A program made the position numbers and the translations under genes. From the NCBI RefSeq assembly GCF_000741645.1, contig NZ_JGZD01000009.1, positions 1 through 64,000 of the forward strand: 64,000 nucleotides of DNA, in the 5' to 3' direction. Positions within the stretch are counted from its first letter, which is position 1. Each line of letters opens with the position of its first letter. Positions 28,875-37,170 of this stretch are shown piece after piece. The stretch is from Bifidobacterium minimum (GTDB lineage: Bacteria; Actinomycetota; Actinomycetes; Actinomycetales; Bifidobacteriaceae). Below the pieces are notes generated by a model. It had not been told where the DNA came from. It did no database searches and saw only the letters and a program-made list of their open reading frames with translations.

Positions 28875-30596
28875 ATGGTGGTCGTCAACGAACTCATCCG
28901 TCATCGTTATCGCATTCTGGGGGAGATCGGCGCCGGAGGCATGTCGGTCGTCCATCTTGCCCGTGATGAGCGTCTGAACAAACTGTGGGCGGTCAAGCAG
29001 ATCAGAGGCAGCTCCGATCCGGTCAGGCGGGATCTGGTCGTGAGAAGCTTGACCGTCGAGGCGGCCATGATCAAGGGGCTCGACCACCCGGCGATTCCGC
29101 GAATCGTCGATCTGATCGATGACGACGGCGACCTTCTTGTCGTCATGGACTATGTCGAGGGACGGACGCTGGAATCCATAATCGACAGTGACGGGCCTCA
29201 GCGCGAGGATGACGTGGCCGACTGGGGCGTCCAGCTGTGCGACGTTCTGGAGTATCTTCACGCACGCCGTCCTCCGGTGGTGTTTCGCGATATGAAGCCC
29301 AGCAACGTCATGCTCACTCCGGATGGAATGGTCAAACTCATCGATTTCGGCATCGCACTTGAGTCCGGCACCGAGGACCGTCCTCATATCGGCGATGACA
29401 GGACCTTGGGAACGCCCGGCTATGGCGCCCCCGAGCAGTTCGATCCGAACGCCTCCGTCGACTCGCGTGCCGATGTGTATGCGCTGGGCGCGACGTTGTT
29501 CCATCTTCTGACGGGTTCGGATCCGCGACGGAACGCCATCGTGACGGTACGCACCATCAGACCCGGTCTGTCCGAGGGGATGGAGCGAATCATCAGCCGG
29601 GCGACAAGCGCATGTCCCGGGGACAGATACGCGGGCTGCGTGGAGATGGCGTACGACCTTCTCCATTATCGGGAGCGTGATCGCGCCCATCGTTTGATGC
29701 TTGTCCGACGATGGAGGGGGTTTCTGGCGGCCGTCGTCGCAGTCGCCGCGTGTCTGGCGTTCGGCGGCGCGTCCCTTATCGGCGCCGCCTATGTCACGGC
29801 CATCGATTTCGACCATTGGATGCGGGTCGGGTCGCAGAGCACCCGGCCGGACCATGCCCGCGCCGCCTATCTCACTGCCATCGGGATCAAACCGTCCTCG
29901 ACTGCTCCATACGGGAGACTCATCGCCCTGTATACCGCGGATGGGATTCTGTCGGACGCCGAGGAGTACGAATACAACACGGTCATCACGCAGAACGCCG
30001 AACTTCTGCGCGCGGACGCGGATGAGTGGGCGGCGCTGTCCTACGAGACCGGAAAGATGTACTGGTACTACTACGCGGGATCGTCGGAACGGTCCACTGC
30101 GGATCCGCCGTCGGCGGAAGGCGACCAACGGTATGCGAGGATGCGTGCGGCTTCGCAGTGGATGCGCGACGCGGCATCGAACACCGGCTTTGCCGAACGC
30201 TCCATGGCCGGGGTGTACGCGGATATCGCCGAATTCAACATGGGCATCGTCCCGCGTATCAACGACGGGTCGGATCGTGGTGAATACGGACCGTACTTCG
30301 GCAGGCTGAAGAACCTCGTCACGGCGGCCGGACGTGGAGGAAACGATGTGCTCGGCATGGATTCGGCCAATCTGGCGCTGGCCGCGATGCAGGTCTATCC
30401 ACGCAAGTTCAGGGCCGACGGGGTGGACAGGGCCGACATGGAGCGTCTGCTCGAATCGGTTGGGGCCCTGATCGAGTCGACCGTTCCCACGACGGAGTCG
30501 CTTGACGGGCAGAGAAGGGACGCCATCGAGGGGTTGCCGTGCGCCCGTTCGGCCGTCGATAACGCGTTCGTGGACGTCACGGGGGCGTCGCGATGA
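28875..30596 (+). CDS. Transmembrane serine/threonine protein kinase
   Basis: A 573-residue eukaryotic-type kinase. The cytoplasmic kinase domain (residues 10-260) has the glycine loop LGEIGAGGMSVV, Lys in WAVKQI, catalytic loop VVFRDMKPSNVM (Phe in place of the usual His of HRD), DFG in LIDFGIA and the APE-like GAPEQFD. A single membrane helix (about residues 282-308) follows, then an extracytoplasmic region of about 265 residues with TPR-like helices (ARAAYLTAIGIKPSS). There are no PASTA repeats. ATG 28875 follows AGAGGGA. The next two genes overlap each by four bases. A role controlling or controlled by the surface protein is inferred. Confidence 0.9.
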   Translation: MVVVNELIRHRYRILGEIGAGGMSVVHLARDERLNKLWAVKQIRGSSDPVRRDLVVRSLTVEAAMIKGLDHPAIPRIVDLIDDDGDLLVVMDYVEGRTLESIIDSDGPQREDDVADWGVQLCDVLEYLHARRPPVVFRDMKPSNVMLTPDGMVKLIDFGIALESGTEDRPHIGDDRTLGTPGYGAPEQFDPNASVDSRADVYALGATLFHLLTGSDPRRNAIVTVRTIRPGLSEGMERIISRATSACPGDRYAGCVEMAYDLLHYRERDRAHRLMLVRRWRGFLAAVVAVAACLAFGGASLIGAAYVTAIDFDHWMRVGSQSTRPDHARAAYLTAIGIKPSSTAPYGRLIALYTADGILSDAEEYEYNTVITQNAELLRADADEWAALSYETGKMYWYYYAGSSERSTADPPSAEGDQRYARMRAASQWMRDAASNTGFAERSMAGVYADIAEFNMGIVPRINDGSDRGEYGPYFGRLKNLVTAAGRGGNDVLGMDSANLALAAMQVYPRKFRADGVDRADMERLLESVGALIESTVPTTESLDGQRRDAIEGLPCARSAVDNAFVDVTGASR

Positions 30597-31120
30597 GCGC
30601 CGGAACCCTGGACATGATGGCCGTGGCGTTCTTTGCCATGGCGGGGATCCTGCTGACTCTCGCGGTCGTCCTGTACAAGGTCTGGGATATCCGCACCGTC
30701 CGCGATGTTCTCAGCGGACGCGCCGCGGGCAGGGAGATCGAACGGATGAGGGGATCGCGCCCGGGCGCGTGGGGATACGCCGGAAGATCGCGGCGGCGAT
30801 GCTCCTGTGAGCGCGGTGCGAGCGTCTGCGGGACCGCCGACAGGGGCAACGACAGGGGCCTGGAACCGGTCGGTTTTCGTCCTTGGTGGGATTGCGGGAT
30901 CCAGCTGGATGGGGATGCGACCGTGCATGGGGACGGGCCTGTGGATACGGAAGGGCCTGTAGACAGGGAGGAACTTGTGGATATGGAGAGGCCTGTGGAT
31001 GACGACGTGACATCGCTGCTGCGGATCCGCACGGCCGCGGACCCGTCGGATGATGACGGGATGCCGACGAGGATGATGCAGGGGACGATGCGGGGGACGA
31101 TACAGGGGGAGAAACGATGA
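30593..31120 (+). CDS. Small membrane protein with an acidic low-complexity tail
   Basis: A 175-residue protein with one N-terminal membrane helix (MMAVAFFAMAGILLTLAVVLYKVW), a short basic stretch, and a polar, Asp/Glu/Gly-rich tail with the repeated pattern GPVDTEGPVDREELVDMERPVDD. It overlaps the kinase stop (ATGA at 30593-30596) and the next start (ATGA at 31117-31120), so all three are coupled. No family is recognised. It may be a kinase substrate or adaptor (inference). Confidence 0.65.
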   Translation: MSAGTLDMMAVAFFAMAGILLTLAVVLYKVWDIRTVRDVLSGRAAGREIERMRGSRPGAWGYAGRSRRRCSCERGASVCGTADRGNDRGLEPVGFRPWWDCGIQLDGDATVHGDGPVDTEGPVDREELVDMERPVDDDVTSLLRIRTAADPSDDDGMPTRMMQGTMRGTIQGEKR

Positions 31121-34100
31121 ACGTCTTTGCGGGACGGGCTGTTCACATGCGCCGAATTCTGGCTATGGCGTCCATGATGGCGATGGGGATCGGCTCCGTC
31201 ATGGCGGTGGCCGCGGTTCTGCCCGCGATGGCGGAACCCTCCGCGGACGGCCTTCGGTGGGGATCCATGACCATCGCGTCACGGAACTCCACTCCGACGA
31301 TAATGTCGGATGACACATGGCTGGCGACGGGGGAGCAGACGATCACCGTGAGGCCGTCCGCCGACATGGAGGACGTGGGTTCCGTCGCACTGTATGCGCC
31401 GTCGCGTGATGGGGTCCGCTGCCCGGCTCCGGACGACCCGGGGGCATGCGACGTGGTGCCGATCTCGCCGGACGGGGAAGGTGCCTTCGCATGGACGGTC
31501 CATGACGGGCAGACCTACCGTCTGGACAGGATGGCCATCGTGACCGTTGACGGGAACGGCCACGTCCTGTCGTCCGAGGCGCTCGCCGATATCCCATTGG
31601 ATGGTTCGTCGCAGGATAGGCTTCCGACGCCGACGACCCTTATCGTGGACGATGCGTCGGCGGAGACCACGGTGAGTCTGGACACGGCCGTCATCGCCGG
31701 CGACGGCCACAATATCGTCCGCAGGATGCCGACGGTGATGTTGACGGGATCGTCGCCGTTCTTCGAGGAACGCATGGCGCTTCTTCGGCGGGAGGGTCAC
31801 CGTTCCATTGCGATTCTGACGGTGGATGGGAAGCCCGGATCGGATGGTTCCGCGTCGGATGGTTCCGCGTCGCACGGCTTCCCGGCCGGAGCGTTCTCCG
31901 ACTGCACGAATCCCCGGGGTTCCGCTGGCGCGGCGGCATACTGCCTGTCGGGCGACGCGATCACGGCCGCCTTCGTCGGTGATGGTGATGGTGATGGCGA
32001 TGGTGATGGCGATGGTGATGGTGATGAATCAACGGCTCCGGGAACATTCGTCATCTCCCTCGCATCGCCATACCTGCCGATGGTCGATTTTCCGCACGAC
32101 GGCGTTCCCCTGTCGATTGATTCCACGCCTCCCGCATTGTCGTCGTCGCGCGGACCGGCCGTGGGCGAGGCGGGATCATTGGCGGCCGACGTCCGGGTCG
32201 GATCGGAGCTCCATGACGTCGTCGTCTCATCCTCCGCGATGGCTTTCGACTTCCGTGTGGAGGACCCGATGCCTGCCTCATCCGATGGGAGGAGTGCCGG
32301 CGGTGACACGGTCGCATCCGGCGTCGCGTCCATATCGGTGAGCATTCCAGTTCCCACGGATCTTGCCGGAACGCCGATTCCGGACGCCACGCGGACCACG
32401 CTGACGATCGACCCCGCGACGCGTTCCGCCGACGGCTCCGTGTCATTCGAACTCGACGGTGAGGGGTTCTACGATCTGCGCGCGATCACCATCGTCGTCG
32501 CCGACAAGGCGGGAAACAGCCGCAGCATGCCCCTGATCGAGGATATCGGCGCATGGGAATACGACGCCGTCGTCATTGACCGCGGAGCCACCAGAAGCGT
32601 GGATCTCGCCGTACGAAAGGCGGGGACCTATGCGGATCCCACAGGACACGACGGCGTCCCGCACTATCGCGGCGACGTCGAGGCGACATACACCGTGACC
32701 GATCGGTGGTTCCCGCTGTATCAGAAGCTGCATGGCGGCGTGAGCCTCACCCGGGGAAGCGTGGTGGATGCCGACCCATGGGACGGGTCGGCATCGACGC
32801 GGGACGTCCGGTCCATAACGCCCGCCGAACTCGCTTCCCACGGGCATGATGAGGAGTACGTCTATTCGGTCACGGTTCCCGTGCGTCCGGAGGGTGACGC
32901 GAGGGCGACCGAAGGCCGATACGTTGTCGCATTGTCCTACGGGGGCTTCGGCACGACTGGCAGAGATGCCGTGGCGTCGGCCCGCAAGGAGTTCATCATG
33001 GACTGGACGGCACCATCGACGGGAGGCCTGTCGTCGTCGGTGATGGATTCCATGCAGTGGGGCTGGGCGTTCTCCACGGAGCCGGTCATCATCACGCTCG
33101 ATGGCGTGAGGGATGCCGTCTCCGGAGTCGACGCCGCGTCGGCCGAATTCGCCTCGCTGGACTTCGATTCCCCTCCGGCGGATCAGGCGCGCCATCCGCT
33201 CCCGTCGATCTCCTACTCCGGCTCGGTCTCCGGAGGCTCCCTTTCCTTCGGATTCGATCGTGATGGCCAGCGGTTGTCGCTGAACGGAACATCCATCAGA
33301 GTCTGCGACGTCGCGGGAAACTGCGCGCAGACCGGTTCCCTCCGGGATTACGGACGAGGCAGCGACATGGGGTCCCTGATCGGAATCGTCGTCGACCGCG
33401 GATCGCCCGCTCTGGACGTGTCCTATGACAACACCGACGCACGCAACGGCACGTACTACAAGGCCCATCGAACCGCCACCATCACCGTCGACGAGGTGAA
33501 CTTCGATCTTCTGCAGCGCAACGTCCCTCACCGCATCGTCGCCGTGGGCGAGACGGAGGGAGCCAGACGGACGGTTCCCGTCAGCGCTTTCCGCAATCCC
33601 TCGGGAGATGGACGCACGTATGTGGCGCAGCTTCCCCTGGATGTCGATGGGGACTGGTCCGTGGACGTCGCGCTCGCCGATCCCGCGGGACGCGCGGCGG
33701 CCCCCCGCCATGACGAGTTCACCATCGACACCGCGGCCCCCATCCTGTCGGTGTCGTTCGACCGGACGTCGGCGGTCAACGGCCGGTACTACGACACGTC
33801 CAGAACGGCCACCGTAACCGTTGCCGAAAGGAACTTCAGCCCGAACGAATCCGTGATCTCGACCACGCGGAAGGACGACGAGGGCGTGGTGGCGCAGGCT
33901 CCCTCCCCATCGCGATGGACGGTACGGAACGGCGCCTCGGACCATCGGCGGTCGGCGTCCGTCGTGTTCTCGCGGGATGGGACTTACGCCCTCACCGTCA
34001 GGGCCGCCGATCTGGCGGGCAACGTGGCCACGGTGGTCAGGGAACCGGAGTTCGTCATCGATACGACCGCACCCGCCATCACCATCGTCGGCGTCTCCGA

Positions 34101-35220
34101 CAACACGGCCTATGCCGGTTCCGTCATCCCCGGAATCTCCTATGACGATGCCAACATCGATAGATCAAGCGTCTCCTGCACGCTGAGCGGCGCCCGGCGT
34201 GGGGACATGGACGACGTGGAGCTCGACGCAATGACGACGAGAAGCGATCGGCCCGATGGCGTCGCGATGGCCTTCCGGGATTTTGACCGCACCCCCTCCA
34301 CCGACGACATGTACACGCTATCGGCCACCGTCAGGGATCTGGCGGGGAACGTGATCACGGCATCACGAACGTTCTCCGTCAACCGCTTCGGATCGACGTA
34401 TTCCTTCGTGGGCGACACCGGGAATCTGCGCGGCGCGTATCTCAGGAAGCCATCGGACGTGACGATAGCGGAGACCAATGTCTCCGGGCTCAGGCAGGGG
34501 ACGACCAGGATCGTGGTGTCGCATGGCGACCGGGCGATTGCGTTGGAGAACGACCAGTACGCGATCGACACGGGTTCCGACGAGGGATGGAGCCGGACCG
34601 TCTACACCATCCCGGCGGCACGGTTCTCGCGGGACGGCTACTATCGCGTGCTCCTGCAGTCCGTGGACAACGCCGGAAACCTGTCGCAGAACACCATGGA
34701 CGGCAAGGATCCCACGCGCACCGAAAGCGCCGAGCTGAGCTTCGCCATCGACGGCACGTCGCCCAGCGCGCGTCTGCTGGGGGTTCGTTCCGGAGGAGTC
34801 TACCGATCCGCCCTCGGCAGGGACGTCGGAATCGACGTCAAGGACAATATGGCCGTCAACGTCGCCGAGCTGTATGTCGACGGCCGGCTCGTCAGGAGAT
34901 GGACGGGCGAGGAGACCCTGTACCGCACGCCACGGTACCTCATTCCATCCGATGGGGAATTCCACACGATGACGGTCCGCACGGTGGACGACGCGGGGAA
35001 CGAGGCCAGAACCGAATATGACCATGTGTATGTGGGTTCCAGCTGGGCTGTGTACGCCATGCGCGCGCCTTCCGCCGCCAACGCAATCATCGTGGGCGTC
35101 GTCGCGGCGTGTGTGGTCATTGTGGGGATCTCCGTCGCCGCGATCGTATCCGGACGGTTCGCACGACGTGGCTCGTATCGGGGACGGGATCCGGAATCGG
35201 CCGATCCGGAGGATTCATGA
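31117..35220 (+). CDS. Large surface-anchored Ig-like repeat protein
   Basis: A 1,367-residue protein with a signal peptide (cleavage near AMA, about residue 39), an extracellular region of about 1,270 residues and a C-terminal membrane helix (about 1,308-1,332) with a short basic/acidic tail. No LPXTG sorting motif is seen. Ig-like modules repeat: ALDVSYDNTDARNGTYY and ILSVSFDRTSAVNGRYY (110 residues apart), each leading to TATITVDEVNF or TATVTVAERNF, and DxAGN loops recur (DVAGNCAQ, DLAGNVAT, DNAGNLSQ, DDAGNEAR). A DG/GD run (about residues 287-306) forms a flexible linker. It is last in the kinase operon and is perhaps the output or ligand-sensing part. Confidence 0.85.
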   Translation: MNVFAGRAVHMRRILAMASMMAMGIGSVMAVAAVLPAMAEPSADGLRWGSMTIASRNSTPTIMSDDTWLATGEQTITVRPSADMEDVGSVALYAPSRDGVRCPAPDDPGACDVVPISPDGEGAFAWTVHDGQTYRLDRMAIVTVDGNGHVLSSEALADIPLDGSSQDRLPTPTTLIVDDASAETTVSLDTAVIAGDGHNIVRRMPTVMLTGSSPFFEERMALLRREGHRSIAILTVDGKPGSDGSASDGSASHGFPAGAFSDCTNPRGSAGAAAYCLSGDAITAAFVGDGDGDGDGDGDGDGDESTAPGTFVISLASPYLPMVDFPHDGVPLSIDSTPPALSSSRGPAVGEAGSLAADVRVGSELHDVVVSSSAMAFDFRVEDPMPASSDGRSAGGDTVASGVASISVSIPVPTDLAGTPIPDATRTTLTIDPATRSADGSVSFELDGEGFYDLRAITIVVADKAGNSRSMPLIEDIGAWEYDAVVIDRGATRSVDLAVRKAGTYADPTGHDGVPHYRGDVEATYTVTDRWFPLYQKLHGGVSLTRGSVVDADPWDGSASTRDVRSITPAELASHGHDEEYVYSVTVPVRPEGDARATEGRYVVALSYGGFGTTGRDAVASARKEFIMDWTAPSTGGLSSSVMDSMQWGWAFSTEPVIITLDGVRDAVSGVDAASAEFASLDFDSPPADQARHPLPSISYSGSVSGGSLSFGFDRDGQRLSLNGTSIRVCDVAGNCAQTGSLRDYGRGSDMGSLIGIVVDRGSPALDVSYDNTDARNGTYYKAHRTATITVDEVNFDLLQRNVPHRIVAVGETEGARRTVPVSAFRNPSGDGRTYVAQLPLDVDGDWSVDVALADPAGRAAAPRHDEFTIDTAAPILSVSFDRTSAVNGRYYDTSRTATVTVAERNFSPNESVISTTRKDDEGVVAQAPSPSRWTVRNGASDHRRSASVVFSRDGTYALTVRAADLAGNVATVVREPEFVIDTTAPAITIVGVSDNTAYAGSVIPGISYDDANIDRSSVSCTLSGARRGDMDDVELDAMTTRSDRPDGVAMAFRDFDRTPSTDDMYTLSATVRDLAGNVITASRTFSVNRFGSTYSFVGDTGNLRGAYLRKPSDVTIAETNVSGLRQGTTRIVVSHGDRAIALENDQYAIDTGSDEGWSRTVYTIPAARFSRDGYYRVLLQSVDNAGNLSQNTMDGKDPTRTESAELSFAIDGTSPSARLLGVRSGGVYRSALGRDVGIDVKDNMAVNVAELYVDGRLVRRWTGEETLYRTPRYLIPSDGEFHTMTVRTVDDAGNEARTEYDHVYVGSSWAVYAMRAPSAANAIIVGVVAACVVIVGISVAAIVSGRFARRGSYRGRDPESADPEDS
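31978..32028 (+). repeat. In-frame GATGGY microsatellite
   Basis: Seventeen GNY codons alternate as GAT GGT/GGC, coding (Gly-Asp)n in the surface protein. The unit is a multiple of three, so changes in copy number would alter linker length without shifting frame. Upstream, the 15-bp unit GGATCGGATGGTTCC-like segments (around 31836-31866) repeat too. Confidence 0.85.
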
Positions 35221-35350
35221 GGGTTCTCGACCGAAAGGGCCGACCATGATCTCCATGGCCGGAATGACGTCCCGACGCCCCCATCGACCTCCTGTGCATC
35301 ATGGTGGCGACCGTCCCGCTCCTGTCACGAGGGACGTTAGACTGGGGGGA

Positions 35351-37147
35351 ATGAGTCCTGAAGAGCTGAGCGAAGTCATCACACGCATCGTCCATGATCT
35401 GGCGGCATCCGGCCGGATCGGATCTTTGGGGGAGGATGACGTCCCTCCCGCTTCGGCGTTGGCGGTCATGCGTCCCAAGGACCGTTCCCATGGTGATTGG
35501 GCCTCCAACGTCGCCATGAAGGTGGCGCGCAAAGCCTCCATGGCCCCGCGTGAGATCGCCCAGCGGATCGCCGACGTGCTGGGACGGCAGACGGGCATAG
35601 CCTCCGTCGAAGTCGCCGGACCGGGCTTCATCAACATCGTTCTGGACTCGGCCTCCGCCGCCGCCGTGGTCGATACGGTTCTGGAACGGGGTTCCTCCTA
35701 TGGTCGCAACGACCATCTGTCGGGAAAGACGCTCAACCTCGAGTTCGTCTCCGCCAACCCCACCGGTCCCATCCATATCGGCGGGACGCGGTGGGCCGCC
35801 GTGGGCGACTCCATGGCACGTGTTCTGGAGGCCAACGGCGCCAAGGTCGTGCGCGAATACTATTTCAACGACCACGGTGAGCAGATCAACCGCTTCGCTA
35901 AATCGCTGGTGGCGGCCGCGCACGGCGAGCCGGCTCCCATAGACGGGTACAAGGGCGCCTATATCGACGACATCGCGTCCCGTGTGGTCGAGCAGGCCGC
36001 GTCGGAGGGCATCGACATCCTCGACCTTCCTCGCGAGGACTCCGGTGCGGATGACGACGGCCAGCCTCTGGGCGAGGGCGACTCCCCCCAGCGCGAGGAA
36101 TTCCGCAGGCGTGCCGTCCCGATGATGTTCGAGGAGATCCAACGGTCGATGTCGGCATTCCGCGTCGACTTCGACGTGTGGTTCCACGAGAACAGTCTGT
36201 ACGAGGACGGCGAGGTCGAGCGGGCGATACGGGCGCTTCGCGACAAGGGCGACATCGCCCAGAAGGACGGAGCCACATGGTTCCTGTCCACCAGGCACGG
36301 CGACGACAAGGACCGCGTCATCGTCAAGTCGGACGGCAACTACGCGTACTTCGCCGCGGACATCGCCTACTACTACAACAAGCGCCACCGCAAAACCGAT
36401 CCGGCGGACGTGGCCATCTACATGCTGGGCGCCGACCACCACGGATACATCGGCCGCATGATGGCGATGTGCGCGGCGTTCGGCGACAAGCCGGGCGTCA
36501 ACATGCAGATCCTCATCGGTCAGCTGGTCAACGTGATGAAGGACGGCAAGGCCGTGCGCATGTCGAAGCGGGCCGGCAACGTCGTCACCATTGATGACCT
36601 CGTCGAAGCCGTCGGGGTGGATGCGGCGCGTTACTCGCTGGCCCGCACCGACTACAACACGAGCGTGGACATCGACCTCGATCTGCTGGCTTCGCACACC
36701 AACGACAATCCCGTCTACTACGTCCAGTACGCCCATGCCCGGTCCCGCAACGTCGCACGCAACGCGAAGGACGCCGGAATCGGGTATGAGGGCGCGGACC
36801 TCGCCCTTCTCGACACGACGGCGGATGGCGAGGTTCTGGCGGCGCTCGCCCAGTGGCCGTCGGCGCTTGAGCAGGCCGGAGACATGCGGGCCCCGCACCG
36901 CATCGCCCACTATCTCGAGGATCTGGCAGGCACCTACCATCGGTGGTACAACGTCGAGCGCGTCGTGCCGATGCCGCTGACGGACCACGAGACGTCATTG
37001 CCGCAGGCCGAGCGCGACGCGCTCGAGACGAGCAAGAACCCGGAGCCCGCGCGGGCGGCGGCCCGTCTGCGTCTGAACGACGCGGTGGGAACGGTGATCC
37101 GGTCCGGTCTCGATCTTCTCGGCGTGGACGCCCCTGAAAGGATGTGA
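35351..37147 (+). CDS. argS: Arginyl-tRNA synthetase
   Basis: A 598-residue class I synthetase charging tRNA-Arg. The HIGH-like motif is ANPTGPIHIGGTRW, and the KMSKS-like loop is VRMSKRAGNVVT. An N-terminal Add-1 domain (SHGDWASNVAMKVARKA) and a C-terminal anticodon-binding domain ending LLGVDAPERM are present. Start 35351 follows GGGGGGA. The frame is open further up within the preceding region, but homology begins here. It ends four bases before lysA. Confidence 0.96.
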   Translation: MSPEELSEVITRIVHDLAASGRIGSLGEDDVPPASALAVMRPKDRSHGDWASNVAMKVARKASMAPREIAQRIADVLGRQTGIASVEVAGPGFINIVLDSASAAAVVDTVLERGSSYGRNDHLSGKTLNLEFVSANPTGPIHIGGTRWAAVGDSMARVLEANGAKVVREYYFNDHGEQINRFAKSLVAAAHGEPAPIDGYKGAYIDDIASRVVEQAASEGIDILDLPREDSGADDDGQPLGEGDSPQREEFRRRAVPMMFEEIQRSMSAFRVDFDVWFHENSLYEDGEVERAIRALRDKGDIAQKDGATWFLSTRHGDDKDRVIVKSDGNYAYFAADIAYYYNKRHRKTDPADVAIYMLGADHHGYIGRMMAMCAAFGDKPGVNMQILIGQLVNVMKDGKAVRMSKRAGNVVTIDDLVEAVGVDAARYSLARTDYNTSVDIDLDLLASHTNDNPVYYVQYAHARSRNVARNAKDAGIGYEGADLALLDTTADGEVLAALAQWPSALEQAGDMRAPHRIAHYLEDLAGTYHRWYNVERVVPMPLTDHETSLPQAERDALETSKNPEPARAAARLRLNDAVGTVIRSGLDLLGVDAPERM

Positions 37148-37170
37148 CCGCATGGGATGTGACCGCATGG
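37141..37170 (+). repeat. Perfect 15-bp tandem duplication across the argS stop and lysA start
   Basis: GATGTGACCGCATGG at 37141-37155 is repeated exactly at 37156-37170. The first copy holds the argS TGA (37145-37147) and an ATG (37152). The second holds an in-frame ATG (37167). It therefore doubles the possible lysA start. Confidence 0.9.

Noticed and set aside
31978..32028. Microsatellite as an on/off phase-variation switch
   Set aside because: Units are multiples of three, so the frame never changes.
35117..36988. Minus-strand frame of 623 codons opposite argS
   Set aside because: Same reason: a shadow of argS without protein-like composition.
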